Assembly: GCA_041645435.1 (NCBI GenBank)
Contig: JBAZQB010000011.1
Coordinates: 1-41,426, forward strand
Direction: 5' to 3'
From: Methanoregula sp.
GTDB lineage: Archaea > Halobacteriota > Methanomicrobia > Methanomicrobiales > Methanospirillaceae
DNA: 41,426 bases
Below the pieces are notes generated by a model. That model had not been told where the DNA came from. It saw only the letters and a list, made by a program, of their open reading frames with translations, and ran no database searches. The position numbers and the translations under genes were made by a program. Positions 8,331 to 17,479 of this stretch are shown here, in pieces; within the stretch, counting starts at the first letter, position 1, and each line of letters starts with the position of its first letter.

Positions 8331-8453
8331 TTACCTCTTACCCTTTTTGCTTTTAGGTGGGCTTGCCGCACCCCGTACCTTGCAGAGCCTTAACCTCTTT
8401 TGCGGTTTTGGTCCTGCTTTCTTCTTTTTAGCCTTACCTTTCTTATCGCCCAC
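8331..8453 (-). CDS. Very basic 40-aa protein
   Basis: A GTG start seven bases after GGAG opens a 40-codon frame: MGDKKGKAKKKKAGPKPQK, then RLRLCKVRGAASPPKSKKGKR. More than a third of residues are K or R and acidic residues are almost absent, so it should bind nucleic acid or be disordered. It is the first gene after the terminator hairpin at 8465-8514 and its end carries the ribosome site of the fibre gene. A histone-like or DNA-condensing virion peptide, or a leader peptide, are possible. Function unknown. Confidence 0.5.
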   Translation of the reverse strand: MGDKKGKAKKKKAGPKPQKRLRLCKVRGAASPPKSKKGKR

Positions 8454-8464
8454 GTTTTTACTCC

Positions 8465-8514
8465 AAATAAAAAAGGCCACCCAAAGACCCCTTGCGGGGT
8501 TCAGGGATGGCCTT
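8465..8514 (-). terminator. Intrinsic terminator, leftward
   Basis: Stem arms AAGGCCA/TGGCCTT, extended by CCC/GGG with a bulge, and an inner ACCCC/GGGGT hairpin, followed on the minus strand by TTTTTTATTT. It ends or attenuates the transcript carrying the ejection-protein genes before the fibre genes. Confidence 0.75.
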
Positions 8515-8540
8515 GCGGCGGTGCCTGGGAATATTCAGTT
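8465..8540 (-). repeat. Copy 1 of a duplicated terminator-containing element
   Basis: Besides the hairpin, this copy shares with 25099-25180 the identical tail CCTTTTTTATTTGG and the upstream block CCAGGCAnCGCC preceded by AACTnAATA (minus strand). The hairpin loops differ. The GGCAnCGCC block can form a mini-hairpin just before the terminator. Conserved sequence outside the stem is not expected for a simple terminator. Confidence 0.6.
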
Positions 8541-8596
8541 GTTTGGAAACATCAAGGCATATTCAGTCTTAACTTGTCAAGAAATAAGAAACCAAA

Positions 8597-8755
8597 TCAT
8601 CGGCCCATAAAATCGGCCATTTCTGGTTCTGGGTACTCCCGATAATCTGGCGGACCTGATAGACAAAATATCATCAAGATTATGATTGCAACGGAGAATA
8701 TGCTTAATATTGTCTCTCCGCCAGCGGGTATACCACTGTGTCTATAATCGGCCAT
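8597..8755 (-). CDS. Small membrane protein, 52 aa
   Basis: Begins MADYRHSGIPAGG, followed by a hydrophobic span (about residues 16-33, TILSIFSVAIIILMIFCL) and an acidic tail (YREYPEPEMADF). The ATG at 8755 lies just past the giant ejection gene's stop with AAGGA nine bases upstream. It ends before the terminator element, so it is the last gene of that transcript. Function unknown; might help membrane passage of the ejection proteins. Confidence 0.55.
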   Translation of the reverse strand: MADYRHSGIPAGGETILSIFSVAIIILMIFCLSGPPDYREYPEPEMADFMGR

Positions 8756-8758
8756 ACC

Positions 8759-11700
8759 CTATTTTCCTTGTTTAGTCGCCCGATGTTCCCGTATCGCCTG
8801 CTTAATTTCTACAAAATCTTCTGATTTCAGTTTCATATTGCTTTTATACCAATCTTTAGCAGCTTGAATGTCCCGCATATCCGCGGTAGATAAAGTCTTT
8901 TTAAACTGACTACGCAGACGTAGGGGGATGTTTTTCTCTGGATAACCACGTTCAATACTGTCAATGGCCCCCTGAGTGGTGCCCCCAAGTTTAACATATT
9001 CCTTAAGATATTTCAAGGCTGCTTTCTGATCACCAAAGCGCCGAGCCTGCTTCCAGTAATAAAGGGCGTTACTCTTGTCAGTGGGAGTCGCTGTTGGGCG
9101 GTCCATCCCTTGCTTATCCATGAATCGGTATTCTAACCGTTTCGCCGTCCAGTAAGCCGCTTCACCGGTGTCGTTGCTGTATAGAACCATCCCAGTAAGA
9201 TCATGTCTGATGCCGCGGGTAGGCTTCCCTGTGAGGTACTGATATGGCAGATTGAGTGACCATAATCGGGCAACATGCTCCGCCTTGTCCCTAATAGGCC
9301 GGGGCTTCGAGATGTCCGGGAATAAGCTTTGGCCGGTTAAGACTTCAAGCCCAGTCTTGATAAACGGGTGAGAAGCATTAACGATCTTATTGGGGGCGGA
9401 CATCGCCATATCCTTGCCGATTTCCTTGGCAGATTTCTTTCCTTCCTGGATATCATGAATAGTAGCCAATGGATCACCTAAACCAACCCAATCCAGAACA
9501 TCAGAAAAGGCACCTTGAAAACGGATACTCAGTACCGTACCGTCTTGACGGCGACCCAAGATCAGATGCAATTGATGGCGATTTTCAAATAAGCGCCGTT
9601 TCTCATCATCATTCAGGCCCAACACCCTAACAGCCGCTTCGTTCCAAAGGGAGACCAGCCCATAGAGCATTAAGGCTTGTATGGCTACTTTTGCTGTGCC
9701 CATAATAAGCTTTTTAGCGCCCACACCTGCTATCCGGGCTCCCGCACCAGCCGCTCGCCCTTCCCGGCTAGCACTGCGGAACAGTCGAATATAGCGCGGG
9801 GTGTTGATTTCCATCCACGAGAAGAACGGAATCATGTGCGTCCTGAGCCATTGTCCTGCCTTAGAAAGGTTGCCATAATCTCCGATCAGGTCACGAGCCA
9901 ACAGCGCAGCTTTCTTCTTGGGGTCAGATTCGGCATCTACCATCTTTGGGTCTGATGCTCCATAAGGACTCTTGCCACGCCCAATTTCATCTCTAAAATA
10001 CTTATAAGCGGCGATACGCAGAATATTTTCCCTGGCCTGAGTCAAGCCCTTAGATTTCTCCCAAAACTTTTCAATAATGTTCGGCTTATCGGCAAGCAGC
10101 ACACGAAAAAGGCCGATGTCTTTAATGTCGGGGATCTCCTGGATAGAGAAACCTGAACTGATTACCCCATATTCCAAGGCTTCCCGCATATCACGAGTCA
10201 TGGCCTTGCCTTTATGGTAGCCCCAAGCTTCTTCCGCCGATTCCCGGAAGTATTTTAGGATCCTGGGATCATAAGCCAGGGCGATATCTAAGTCACCACT
10301 CATATTATTGAGGTTGTATTTTAGGACTCTAACGGGGTTTATCAGGGTCCATTGCTTCCATGTCGCCATGGTGGCCCTGACAAAACGGTCAAAACCTTCG
10401 TCTTTATCAAAATCCCGGAAGTTATCCAAGACCTGAGCTACCCGATCCGGGATTGTCCAGGCTGGCCGTTTCTGCCCCATAGCCACGATGGTTTTAAAAT
10501 CTTCCGCGGTGAGGGAACGATTGCCAGCTATCACCTCATCTATAACTTTTTGCGGCACACTGGCCGTCCGATACCAAATGGTGCCGGGCTTTGGCTGCCA
10601 AGCGACATAACCATCCGGTAGCGGATCGCCTTTCTTGACAGTTATAGCGGTAGCAGCCTTAATCTCTTGCAAGATATCATGCGTTTTTATCTGGGCTATG
10701 GCTTGGGAGATATACTGGTGTTCGGCTTCAATGTATTCGGTGTTAAAATCAAGGCCAGAACCCTTCCGGCCTTTCTGCCACCCCTTTTTATGTAACCGCA
10801 CGTCCCCCGATGATAACCCCTTGCGTTGGGCATCCATATACATCAAGACCTGATGATGAAAATATCGAGGGTCGTCTTTGACTTCTTCCGGGAGTAAATC
10901 ACGGGATATTAATTCAGCTTTCAGGACTTCGTTAAACTTCTGACGCCGCTCTAATGCTGCCTGAATATCTGGATTTGCGGCGGCAAGTTTCTTAAACTTT
11001 TCCAAATCCCGCTCAACCGCCCCCCGATCTTTGTACCCAAAAGGCAAATCGCTCTTGCCTTCATAAAGGCCATTATCAATGTCTTTTATAAGGTCATCAA
11101 GAATAAGGTTACGGGTAAACACATCATATTTCTTAGGACCAAGCCCCGCCAAGATTCCGGCAGTGGTGTGCGCTGACATGGCTTGCGAATATTCCGGGAT
11201 TGCCTCAAACCGCCGTAGGATCGTAATTACCTTGGCATCCTCAGCCTTGGATAATCCTGGAACATGTTTGAAATTTTCCTTGGCATCGGCAATATGCTTC
11301 TGCATACGCACCAACATGCCTTTCCGGGTCAGTCCCTTTGCGGCCCGATAACGGCGTTCCACCTCTGGATCATCGGACATGGCGCGTTGGTCGCCAGGAA
11401 CCTTTAAATCATCGTTGGCTTTTTGTAACCGAGATATGTCTTGTGTGGCAAGGCCAACCTTGAGAGTGGTGTCCGCGAAATCGTCAATGGTGGTAGAGGT
11501 CTTTTCGATAGCAGTGTCAAGTCCGGTGATTCTGGGCTTTCCCTCATCCCCAAACAACCCCCCCGTACCGGGCAAAGACTGCATTTGGTGAGAGTCGCCC
11601 CCAGAGTCAGACATTTTCTGCAAACGTTGGCGGCGCAACTGATCAAAGACCTTTGGGTCTTTAGCCATTCTGATAATTTGATCATCAGGGCCGTCAGGGA

Positions 11701-14700
11701 AGGTTTTCAAGACAATTTCAAGGTGCTTTGCGTCTAAGTCAGGGTATTCGACTTGGAGTTCGTTAAGGCGAGATTCAATCTTGGAGGCTTTAGGTCTGCC
11801 CCCGGGAAGGTCTAATGCAGGTTCGGACTCCCAGGATGTGTCGGCGCTGGCTGATTCGGTTCGCTTGGCTTCAAGTTCTCTGGCTGCATATTCTGTCTCA
11901 GCCTGCACCTCAGCTTCAGCTTCTCTTTCAAATCGTTCAAACTCTGCGTCCGATAGTCCGAGTCGTTTTCGGTCATATTCGATTTGCTCCGTTAAGATGC
12001 GGTCAGCTTCGCTTACGCCTTTCTTATTTTTAAACTTTTCGTACCTGCCGTCAAGAAAATAACGCACTAGGTCGCCGGGGTCTTCAAAATGGGCAAACTG
12101 GTCAGGGTAATGGGCTTTTAGTTCCGGTAGTAGAACGTCAACTCCAAAGCCGTCTTTTCGGAGAATCAATCTGCCTAACTTTTGCCGTTCTTCGGCTGTG
12201 CTGACAAAATCCCGTACTGACTTAGGCGTGATGCCGCCTACGCTATGCACCAGGGCAGCAAGATCGTTTTTCTCAACCGCTGCCTGCCAATCAGCGCCTT
12301 TGCGTTTTTCCCTGTTGGCTAATTCCGTCTTAAGCCTATCTTGGGCCTGTTCCGGGGTCTCCTGACTTACCAACCCCTCCGGCGCACCTTGCCGGGAATC
12401 GAACTTGGCGCGCATGGCGGCGACGGCGGCTATGTCAGTTCCCGCTTTACTCGCCCCCCCCTTCCCCACGACATCTTTCATCTTCAATGCCGCGGCCTTC
12501 TCAGTCATAGTGCGGCCATCTACACTTACGGCTTTCTTCTTGGGGTAGCGGGTCGCCGTCCGGCCCGTGGCGTTGTACTGCTCGATGAGGGTGTCGAGGG
12601 GGTCAACCTTCCTCAGGCCGGCCTTCTCGGTGAGGGGCGTGGGGGCGGACTTCTTTGCCAAATCTGGATATTCGACCAGGACTTTAGCGGGAACTTTATC
12701 TCCACGAGAAAGTGCTTGTTCAACCTCTATCTTATGTCCTTTATCTAAAACTAACCTCGTATATTTATAATCAGGAGAATCAACTTGGGAACGCAATGTT
12801 TCTGCTGCGTGCTCTCTCTGTGTCATCTCCCAAGGTTCCTTCCCCCCACCCTGCGCCGGTCCTGCTTTTCCAATCTCCTGCGCCCACCCGGTCTTTTTTC
12901 CACCCTCCAAAGCATAATCAAAAACGTGCCAGCCGGGAGTTACCCCATCGGCCTTGTTCTGCGTGTAGGCGTAGGTCAGTTCTTCGGGTTTAACGCCGCG
13001 CTCTTTTGCCAGTGCGTTCCTGGACGCTTCAATCTCGGCTGGGTCAGGCTTGTAACCAGTAAGCGCCTGGGCCGCTTTCTCTGCTGTGGCTTTATCAGCG
13101 TAGGTGCCGTCGCCCTCAACCTTCCATTGCTGCCCTTCAGGATAGATTTGGGTGCCGGGGGCCTTGGCTTGGGTGGGTGAAGAAGTCTCAACCTGGGGAG
13201 GCTCAGGAGTTTGTGCCTGGTTTTTAGCGATAACTTGAGCGGCCTTTTGCGCTGCTTTCTCGGAACTAAATTTCGCTTCGCTGCCCTGGACTCGCCACCA
13301 CTTGTTTTCGTCACGGTAGACTTGGGGAGTTGTGCTCTTCGGACCTGTTGCATATACCCCGCCTTGCGCCTTTTCATCCGGGGTCGGGACATACTGGCCG
13401 GTCTTAATCTGTGCGGCCAAGTCGTCCTGGACGGCGTTGGTGAGGTTGCTCATGGCCTGGGATTGGGCCTCAGGCGGGGCAGGAGCGGAGATTTCTTCTG
13501 GTACAGGGGATATTGGCACTTCCGAAATCGGTTCGACTATGGGAGGCATAGGGGAGGCTACAGGCACTTCACCGACAGGCGTGGCTTTCCTTAATGTCGC
13601 CTGGATAGTCGGTTGAATAGGTGGAGTTTGAGATTCAGGTGTAGGTGCCGCCGATATGGGAGGTTCTTCAATGGGCGGACCTTTCTTTGCCCCCACTATT
13701 TCTTCCATGACTTCGCGGAACTGCGGATATTTGCGAACCATCTCCGCCCGCTCCGATCCTGTCATGGACATAAGGCGTTCTTGAACTTCTGTGGGACTGT
13801 AGGGAACCGGCATTCCACCTTTGGCAGTGTATTTAAAAAAGGCATCGGGGGCATAGCTGTGGAATGCAGCCTTACCGACCTCTCCTAAAAGCCCGATACT
13901 TTTGGAAATCATTTTCAAATATGCAGGGGCCAGAGCAAATTCCATCGTTGGGACAAAAGCCTCCTTGGATGGAAGTGCTGCGAATGCTTCAGGTGCGGCC
14001 TGATCTGCACCGCTTTGCATGGCATTAGCCCATTCCTGAATAGTGCGTTCCCGACTTGGCTCGATCACGGCTTGATGAAATAATTCTAGTCCTTTCCGTA
14101 GAGGTACGAACGGCAGGTCCATGGCTTGCCCGACCATTTCACCAGCGGGAGCCGAGAATTGAGCCAGAGTGTCACCCGCTTCACCAACGCCCTGTATGAC
14201 CACAGATTTAGCCGGATCTACCACAAGATTAGGTTTTGGCGCATCCAGATTGCTTCCTACTCCAGAGAATTGCGCCAGGGTGTCAGTGTCCGGCATGGCA
14301 AAAGGTATATTAGGTTCTTGAGGTGTCTTGGCCGCAACGCCCCTCTTTTGTAATTCAGCGTTGATATCTTCAAGACTGAACTGCGGTTTATCTTCTATCC
14401 CGCGCCTTTGCAATTCTGCGTCTATATCTTGAAGGCTTATTTTCTGTCCTGCATTTCCCGCTATTTTGCTTGCCCTTTCAAACCTGGGAAGTTCGATATG
14501 CCAGTGTTCACCTTTGCTTAGTGCTGGCCTTGTAAAACCATGCTTATCCAGTAGCCTTGTCCAGTTATCTTGTCCAAATTTAGCAATCTGATCCTGATCA
14601 ATATCTAAAGCTTCTCCAACTTCATGTCTGGACCTTCCCGGAGTAGCAGCTAAATAAGGTTTGCGTTTTTTTAAGTCATGTTGCTCCGTATTTGTCCGAT

Positions 14701-14872
14701 AGGAATCCGTCACCCTTAGCGGAGTGCCCGTCATGTCATAAAAATCCATGGCCATATCTTCAAAACGAGACTTTAGCTCAAAATTCACTTTATCGGCTCT
14801 TGGCAAAGTCCAAGGCTGCGACTCTCTGCGATCCAGTTCAGCATTAATATCGTCCAGGCTAATATCTGCCAT
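8759..14872 (-). CDS. Giant ejection/internal virion protein with N-terminal M15 peptidase
   Basis: A 2037-aa protein. Residues ~20-135 carry a D-Ala-D-Ala/L,D-type M15 metallopeptidase: SYRTN, SRHEVGEALDID (H83, D90) and EHWHIEL (H123, H125), the zinc-binding HxxxxxxD...HxH set. Three copies of a short motif, SLxDI(N/D)AEL(D/Q)(K/R)R, flank it at about residues 5-15, 146-157 and 166-177. The middle (~400-1000) is P/A/Q/E-rich and probably disordered. The C-terminal half is helical, with a hydrophobic stretch (AKVAIQALMLYGLVSLW) near residue ~1760. Architecture fits an internal virion protein that enters the host envelope, opens peptidoglycan and forms a DNA conduit, like P22 gp16 or T7 gp16. 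It follows two other ejection-type genes. Resemblance to large polyvalent phage proteins is possible. Confidence 0.7.
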   Translation of the reverse strand: MADISLDDINAELDRRESQPWTLPRADKVNFELKSRFEDMAMDFYDMTGTPLRVTDSYRTNTEQHDLKKRKPYLAATPGRSRHEVGEALDIDQDQIAKFGQDNWTRLLDKHGFTRPALSKGEHWHIELPRFERASKIAGNAGQKISLQDIDAELQRRGIEDKPQFSLEDINAELQKRGVAAKTPQEPNIPFAMPDTDTLAQFSGVGSNLDAPKPNLVVDPAKSVVIQGVGEAGDTLAQFSAPAGEMVGQAMDLPFVPLRKGLELFHQAVIEPSRERTIQEWANAMQSGADQAAPEAFAALPSKEAFVPTMEFALAPAYLKMISKSIGLLGEVGKAAFHSYAPDAFFKYTAKGGMPVPYSPTEVQERLMSMTGSERAEMVRKYPQFREVMEEIVGAKKGPPIEEPPISAAPTPESQTPPIQPTIQATLRKATPVGEVPVASPMPPIVEPISEVPISPVPEEISAPAPPEAQSQAMSNLTNAVQDDLAAQIKTGQYVPTPDEKAQGGVYATGPKSTTPQVYRDENKWWRVQGSEAKFSSEKAAQKAAQVIAKNQAQTPEPPQVETSSPTQAKAPGTQIYPEGQQWKVEGDGTYADKATAEKAAQALTGYKPDPAEIEASRNALAKERGVKPEELTYAYTQNKADGVTPGWHVFDYALEGGKKTGWAQEIGKAGPAQGGGKEPWEMTQREHAAETLRSQVDSPDYKYTRLVLDKGHKIEVEQALSRGDKVPAKVLVEYPDLAKKSAPTPLTEKAGLRKVDPLDTLIEQYNATGRTATRYPKKKAVSVDGRTMTEKAAALKMKDVVGKGGASKAGTDIAAVAAMRAKFDSRQGAPEGLVSQETPEQAQDRLKTELANREKRKGADWQAAVEKNDLAALVHSVGGITPKSVRDFVSTAEERQKLGRLILRKDGFGVDVLLPELKAHYPDQFAHFEDPGDLVRYFLDGRYEKFKNKKGVSEADRILTEQIEYDRKRLGLSDAEFERFEREAEAEVQAETEYAARELEAKRTESASADTSWESEPALDLPGGRPKASKIESRLNELQVEYPDLDAKHLEIVLKTFPDGPDDQIIRMAKDPKVFDQLRRQRLQKMSDSGGDSHQMQSLPGTGGLFGDEGKPRITGLDTAIEKTSTTIDDFADTTLKVGLATQDISRLQKANDDLKVPGDQRAMSDDPEVERRYRAAKGLTRKGMLVRMQKHIADAKENFKHVPGLSKAEDAKVITILRRFEAIPEYSQAMSAHTTAGILAGLGPKKYDVFTRNLILDDLIKDIDNGLYEGKSDLPFGYKDRGAVERDLEKFKKLAAANPDIQAALERRQKFNEVLKAELISRDLLPEEVKDDPRYFHHQVLMYMDAQRKGLSSGDVRLHKKGWQKGRKGSGLDFNTEYIEAEHQYISQAIAQIKTHDILQEIKAATAITVKKGDPLPDGYVAWQPKPGTIWYRTASVPQKVIDEVIAGNRSLTAEDFKTIVAMGQKRPAWTIPDRVAQVLDNFRDFDKDEGFDRFVRATMATWKQWTLINPVRVLKYNLNNMSGDLDIALAYDPRILKYFRESAEEAWGYHKGKAMTRDMREALEYGVISSGFSIQEIPDIKDIGLFRVLLADKPNIIEKFWEKSKGLTQARENILRIAAYKYFRDEIGRGKSPYGASDPKMVDAESDPKKKAALLARDLIGDYGNLSKAGQWLRTHMIPFFSWMEINTPRYIRLFRSASREGRAAGAGARIAGVGAKKLIMGTAKVAIQALMLYGLVSLWNEAAVRVLGLNDDEKRRLFENRHQLHLILGRRQDGTVLSIRFQGAFSDVLDWVGLGDPLATIHDIQEGKKSAKEIGKDMAMSAPNKIVNASHPFIKTGLEVLTGQSLFPDISKPRPIRDKAEHVARLWSLNLPYQYLTGKPTRGIRHDLTGMVLYSNDTGEAAYWTAKRLEYRFMDKQGMDRPTATPTDKSNALYYWKQARRFGDQKAALKYLKEYVKLGGTTQGAIDSIERGYPEKNIPLRLRSQFKKTLSTADMRDIQAAKDWYKSNMKLKSEDFVEIKQAIREHRATKQGK

Positions 14873-14876
14873 TGAT

Positions 14877-15911
14877 TTATTGCCCCTGCATCTGGTTTTT
14901 AAGGGCCTGCAATTCTTCTGTAGTCATGTCTTGTAGGCGTTTTGAGACCTTGTTGCCCTTACTCCCCCGATTTAACAAAGCCTCATGGCGATCCATGGCC
15001 TCCTTAAACATTCTCGCCTTTGTTTGGGAATCACTGGAATTATATTCTCCCCCTGCTTTTAATTCAGACATAGCCGCCGCATGTGCCTTTTGGGTAACTT
15101 GCGATGCCGGATCTTTCTTATTCTTGGTATAGAAATCTCGCATCTTCCCAATCTGTTCTTCAGAATATTTACCATTGGGGCCATCCGGTGATTCTCCAAA
15201 CTCTTTAAGGGTATCCACATACATTTTAAGTTCTCCGGTCTGGCGACCCCCCTCTTTCCCGCCCTTGTAATCCTCAAACTGTTTCTTGAAATTAAACTTC
15301 ATTCCTTCTTTACGAGTGGCCAAATCAAGTTCCTGTTCCGGTGTTTTGTAGGGACGCACTACAGAAACAGTTCCAGCCCCCGGCGCTTGGATAAAATTAC
15401 CCTTTGTAGCATCATAAACCCAACTGGGAGACTTTTCTTTAGCCCGTAGGGCGAAGTCGGATACTTGCTTGAGTGCTACGGGATTGTATTTATCAGGCAT
15501 GACATTGGTCCCGAATAGACCGTCAATTTTGCCTTTCATTTGAGCATAGTTCTGGTCATTAATCAACGGAGATAGTTTAGTAATGGCATCAATACCAAGT
15601 TCCATATTCTTTTCAGATACTCCAGCTTTTTTTAGTTCCAGGGCAGCTTGTTTATCCTGTAACTCAAACGCCTTTTCCGGGGCCACCTGCATAAGAGGGT
15701 TAATATCACCACTCTTGCCGTACTCGCTCATGGCATTTCTAGACTGTTTCATGCGTTCCAGTTCAGCCAACTTCTCTTGTCGTAGGGAGTTTTCGTAGGG
15801 GATGTTGGCGATATTCTGGCCTAACTGGACACCACGGCCCAGAGAGTCAACAATATCCGTTCTGGGTTGAGGCCGGTAATAATTGGAGAGGAAATTATAA
15901 TTATCAGCCAT
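14877..15911 (-). CDS. Putative DNA ejection protein
   Basis: A 344-aa, highly charged helical protein without membrane spans, beginning MADNYNFLSNYYRPQP, with a long region of K/E/Q-rich helices and a C-terminal MTTEELQALKNQMQG. Position between the P22 gp7-like gene and the giant peptidase-bearing gene, four bases before the latter, matches the three-protein ejection sets of P22-like phages. Start ATG follows GGGAGATAGACC. The role is inferred from order and composition; no enzymatic motif is visible. Confidence 0.6.
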   Translation of the reverse strand: MADNYNFLSNYYRPQPRTDIVDSLGRGVQLGQNIANIPYENSLRQEKLAELERMKQSRNAMSEYGKSGDINPLMQVAPEKAFELQDKQAALELKKAGVSEKNMELGIDAITKLSPLINDQNYAQMKGKIDGLFGTNVMPDKYNPVALKQVSDFALRAKEKSPSWVYDATKGNFIQAPGAGTVSVVRPYKTPEQELDLATRKEGMKFNFKKQFEDYKGGKEGGRQTGELKMYVDTLKEFGESPDGPNGKYSEEQIGKMRDFYTKNKKDPASQVTQKAHAAAMSELKAGGEYNSSDSQTKARMFKEAMDRHEALLNRGSKGNKVSKRLQDMTTEELQALKNQMQGQ

Positions 15912-15914
15912 GGT

Positions 15915-16715
15915 CTATCTCCCGGACAACCAATTGGAGTACGAGTTGTTCCAGGAAGAAGTTGGTAGGGCGTAAGAACTACCAGCGCCTCCATAAGAAC
16001 TTCCTCCACTGCCACCACCAAACATTCCACTCAAGGCATTGACCATTCCTCCGCCTCCACCTCCAAACATACCTCCTACAGTGCCAGCGATACCCAAGAT
16101 ATTGTTTAACCCCTGCTGGTCAGCGGCTTGGTCTGCTTGATGTTGTGCCACCTGCCCTTGAAATACCTTATCGAAGGCGTTGACGGTGCCCTCAGCCCCC
16201 CTCATTTGCAGACCTGCCCTCCGGTTCGCAACCTCGTTTTCCCAGTTACCCATGGTCTGCCCAGTGCCAAGCCCCTGCGTGCTGAGGCCGTTCAACTGGT
16301 TCATGAGCTTGTCATAGTAGTTGCTGGCATAGTTCTGACCGTATTGAGTGGTAGCCTGACGCTGCGGCCCGCTCAAGAGCATTCCTCGGGATGCAGCCCC
16401 GGCATCCAAAGCCTTTTGGCCCTGATTAAACTGCCACTGGTATCCAGGAGTATTAGAGAGATATTCCTGTGGGCTGAAAGTGGTCTCGTAACCCGGTAGC
16501 CCTAAGAGGCTAGAATAGACATTTAGGGCACTTTTGCCAGCCGTGTTCCAGGGTTGAACGTAACCCAGGGCATTTGCCAACCCCTGCTTAAGAAGGTCGT
16601 GGCCGCTATTTACCGCATAATTTATTGACCTGGAACCGCCCCACGCTGCATCTGCGGCTTGTTGGGCTGTGTCGCCGCCTCCGTCACCGCCAAAAATCGC
16701 ATCGAAAACTCCGAT
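15915..16715 (-). CDS. DNA transfer/ejection protein with apparent ATC start
   Basis: The frame encodes 266 aa if begun at ATC 16715. A consensus AGGAGGT lies six bases before that codon and right after the upstream gene's TAA, and the N-terminus read from it (GVFDAIFGGDGGD) matches the usual beginning of phage DNA-transfer proteins (MGxFDAIFGG). The first conventional alternative is TTG at 16580, which would drop 45 residues and has no ribosome site. The body has PGYQWQFNQGQKALDAGAAS and RGMLLSGPQRQA, typical of this family, and a Gly-rich tail (GGMFGGGGGGM). Probably ejected with the two following proteins. ATC may be a true rare start or a base error for ATG. Confidence 0.7.
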   Translation of the reverse strand: MGVFDAIFGGDGGGDTAQQAADAAWGGSRSINYAVNSGHDLLKQGLANALGYVQPWNTAGKSALNVYSSLLGLPGYETTFSPQEYLSNTPGYQWQFNQGQKALDAGAASRGMLLSGPQRQATTQYGQNYASNYYDKLMNQLNGLSTQGLGTGQTMGNWENEVANRRAGLQMRGAEGTVNAFDKVFQGQVAQHQADQAADQQGLNNILGIAGTVGGMFGGGGGGMVNALSGMFGGGSGGSSYGGAGSSYALPTSSWNNSYSNWLSGR

Positions 16716-16727
16716 GGCACACCTCCT

Positions 16728-17024
16728 TTATGCGCTCACCAGCGCAAACCATTTGCTCCATGGTTCTGAGACATAATCACCCTCAAGCAAAGGCTCTTGA
16801 AATGGCGCTTCGCTGATACCCTGCAAAGTTCCTAAAGCCTGAAGCCAGACCACCCACGGCTTACTAATAACCTTGTTTTCCAATACGTCCTGACGCACTG
16901 GCGGGGGTGCTGACCCAACCACCTGATCACTGACCACGCAGAACCACATATGCCAGGGGCGGGACAGTATCGCCTCGTCCTTAAATTTTTCGTAGAACGG
17001 TTGCTTGATGGGCGGGTCGGTCAT
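16728..17024 (-). CDS. Hypothetical protein with three PWxxWF repeats
   Basis: A 98-aa protein made of three related units, each with (L/I/V)S(R/K/E)PWxxW(F/L): LSRPWHMWF, ISKPWVVWL and VSEPWSKWF, spaced by about 35 residues. Such PWxxWF proteins are frequent next to ejection and fibre genes in short-tailed phages; their role is unknown. Start ATG follows GAGGATTAAAT at the end of the ParB-like gene. Its TAA is followed at once by the AGGAGG of the ejection gene. Likely structural or an assembly factor. Confidence 0.65.
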   Translation of the reverse strand: MTDPPIKQPFYEKFKDEAILSRPWHMWFCVVSDQVVGSAPPPVRQDVLENKVISKPWVVWLQALGTLQGISEAPFQEPLLEGDYVSEPWSKWFALVSA

Positions 17025-17026
17025 AT

Positions 17027-17479
17027 TTAATCCTCAACGTAATCGCAAGAAGGCGTCTTATCGAAACGCACAGCTTTGATAGTAGCCCGCCCTTCAAGCA
17101 GTGCCTTAGTTACCCGGTGCCAGCCGTCCATGATAAATCCCTCATCGTCCATAATAACCGGAAAATTCATGTCCGTTTCTTGCACTCGCTTCATGTGTTC
17201 CGCTAAAACTTTGGCCGTGGTGATCGGACTCCAAATCTCAAACCCGATACAAAAACAGCGTAGTGGAAGGTCGAACACTTCAAGGTCTTTGCTTTTTTCG
17301 ATGAGAGAAGTTACCAGCCATACCTTTTTGCCTTCCCGGTAGTAATTGTTGGCTACGTCACAGCCGGAAATTTTGACAGGCTGATAGCGCATTGCCGCCA
17401 CTTGTTTGACTGCTTCAGCAACTTCCTCCGGGGTCCGAGTCCCCGATTTAGCCGGACTTTGTATTATCCTTTTGGTCAC
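17027..17479 (-). CDS. ParB/sulfiredoxin-fold protein
   Basis: A 150-aa protein. The C-terminal half has the ParB N-terminal-domain signature: PVIMDDEGFIMDGWHRV followed by TKALLEGRATIKAVRF, where a D/G...GxHR loop would bind nucleotide. The GTG start at 17479 overlaps the previous stop as GTGA and has GGAGG seven bases upstream; a longer frame reads into the gp10-like gene. ParB-like domains occur in CTP-dependent DNA-binding proteins and in nucleases. Its place between head-tail and ejection genes is unusual. Substrate not predictable from sequence. Confidence 0.7.
   Translation of the reverse strand: MTKRIIQSPAKSGTRTPEEVAEAVKQVAAMRYQPVKISGCDVANNYYREGKKVWLVTSLIEKSKDLEVFDLPLRCFCIGFEIWSPITTAKVLAEHMKRVQETDMNFPVIMDDEGFIMDGWHRVTKALLEGRATIKAVRFDKTPSCDYVED

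Noticed and set aside
8521..8596. TTGACA at about 8572-8577 (minus) as a promoter.
   Set aside because: No -10 box at usable distance, and it would fire into the terminator.
11781..13888. Many plus-strand frames of 70-138 codons.
   Set aside because: Shadows of the G+C-rich, Pro/Ala-rich part of the 2037-aa gene.
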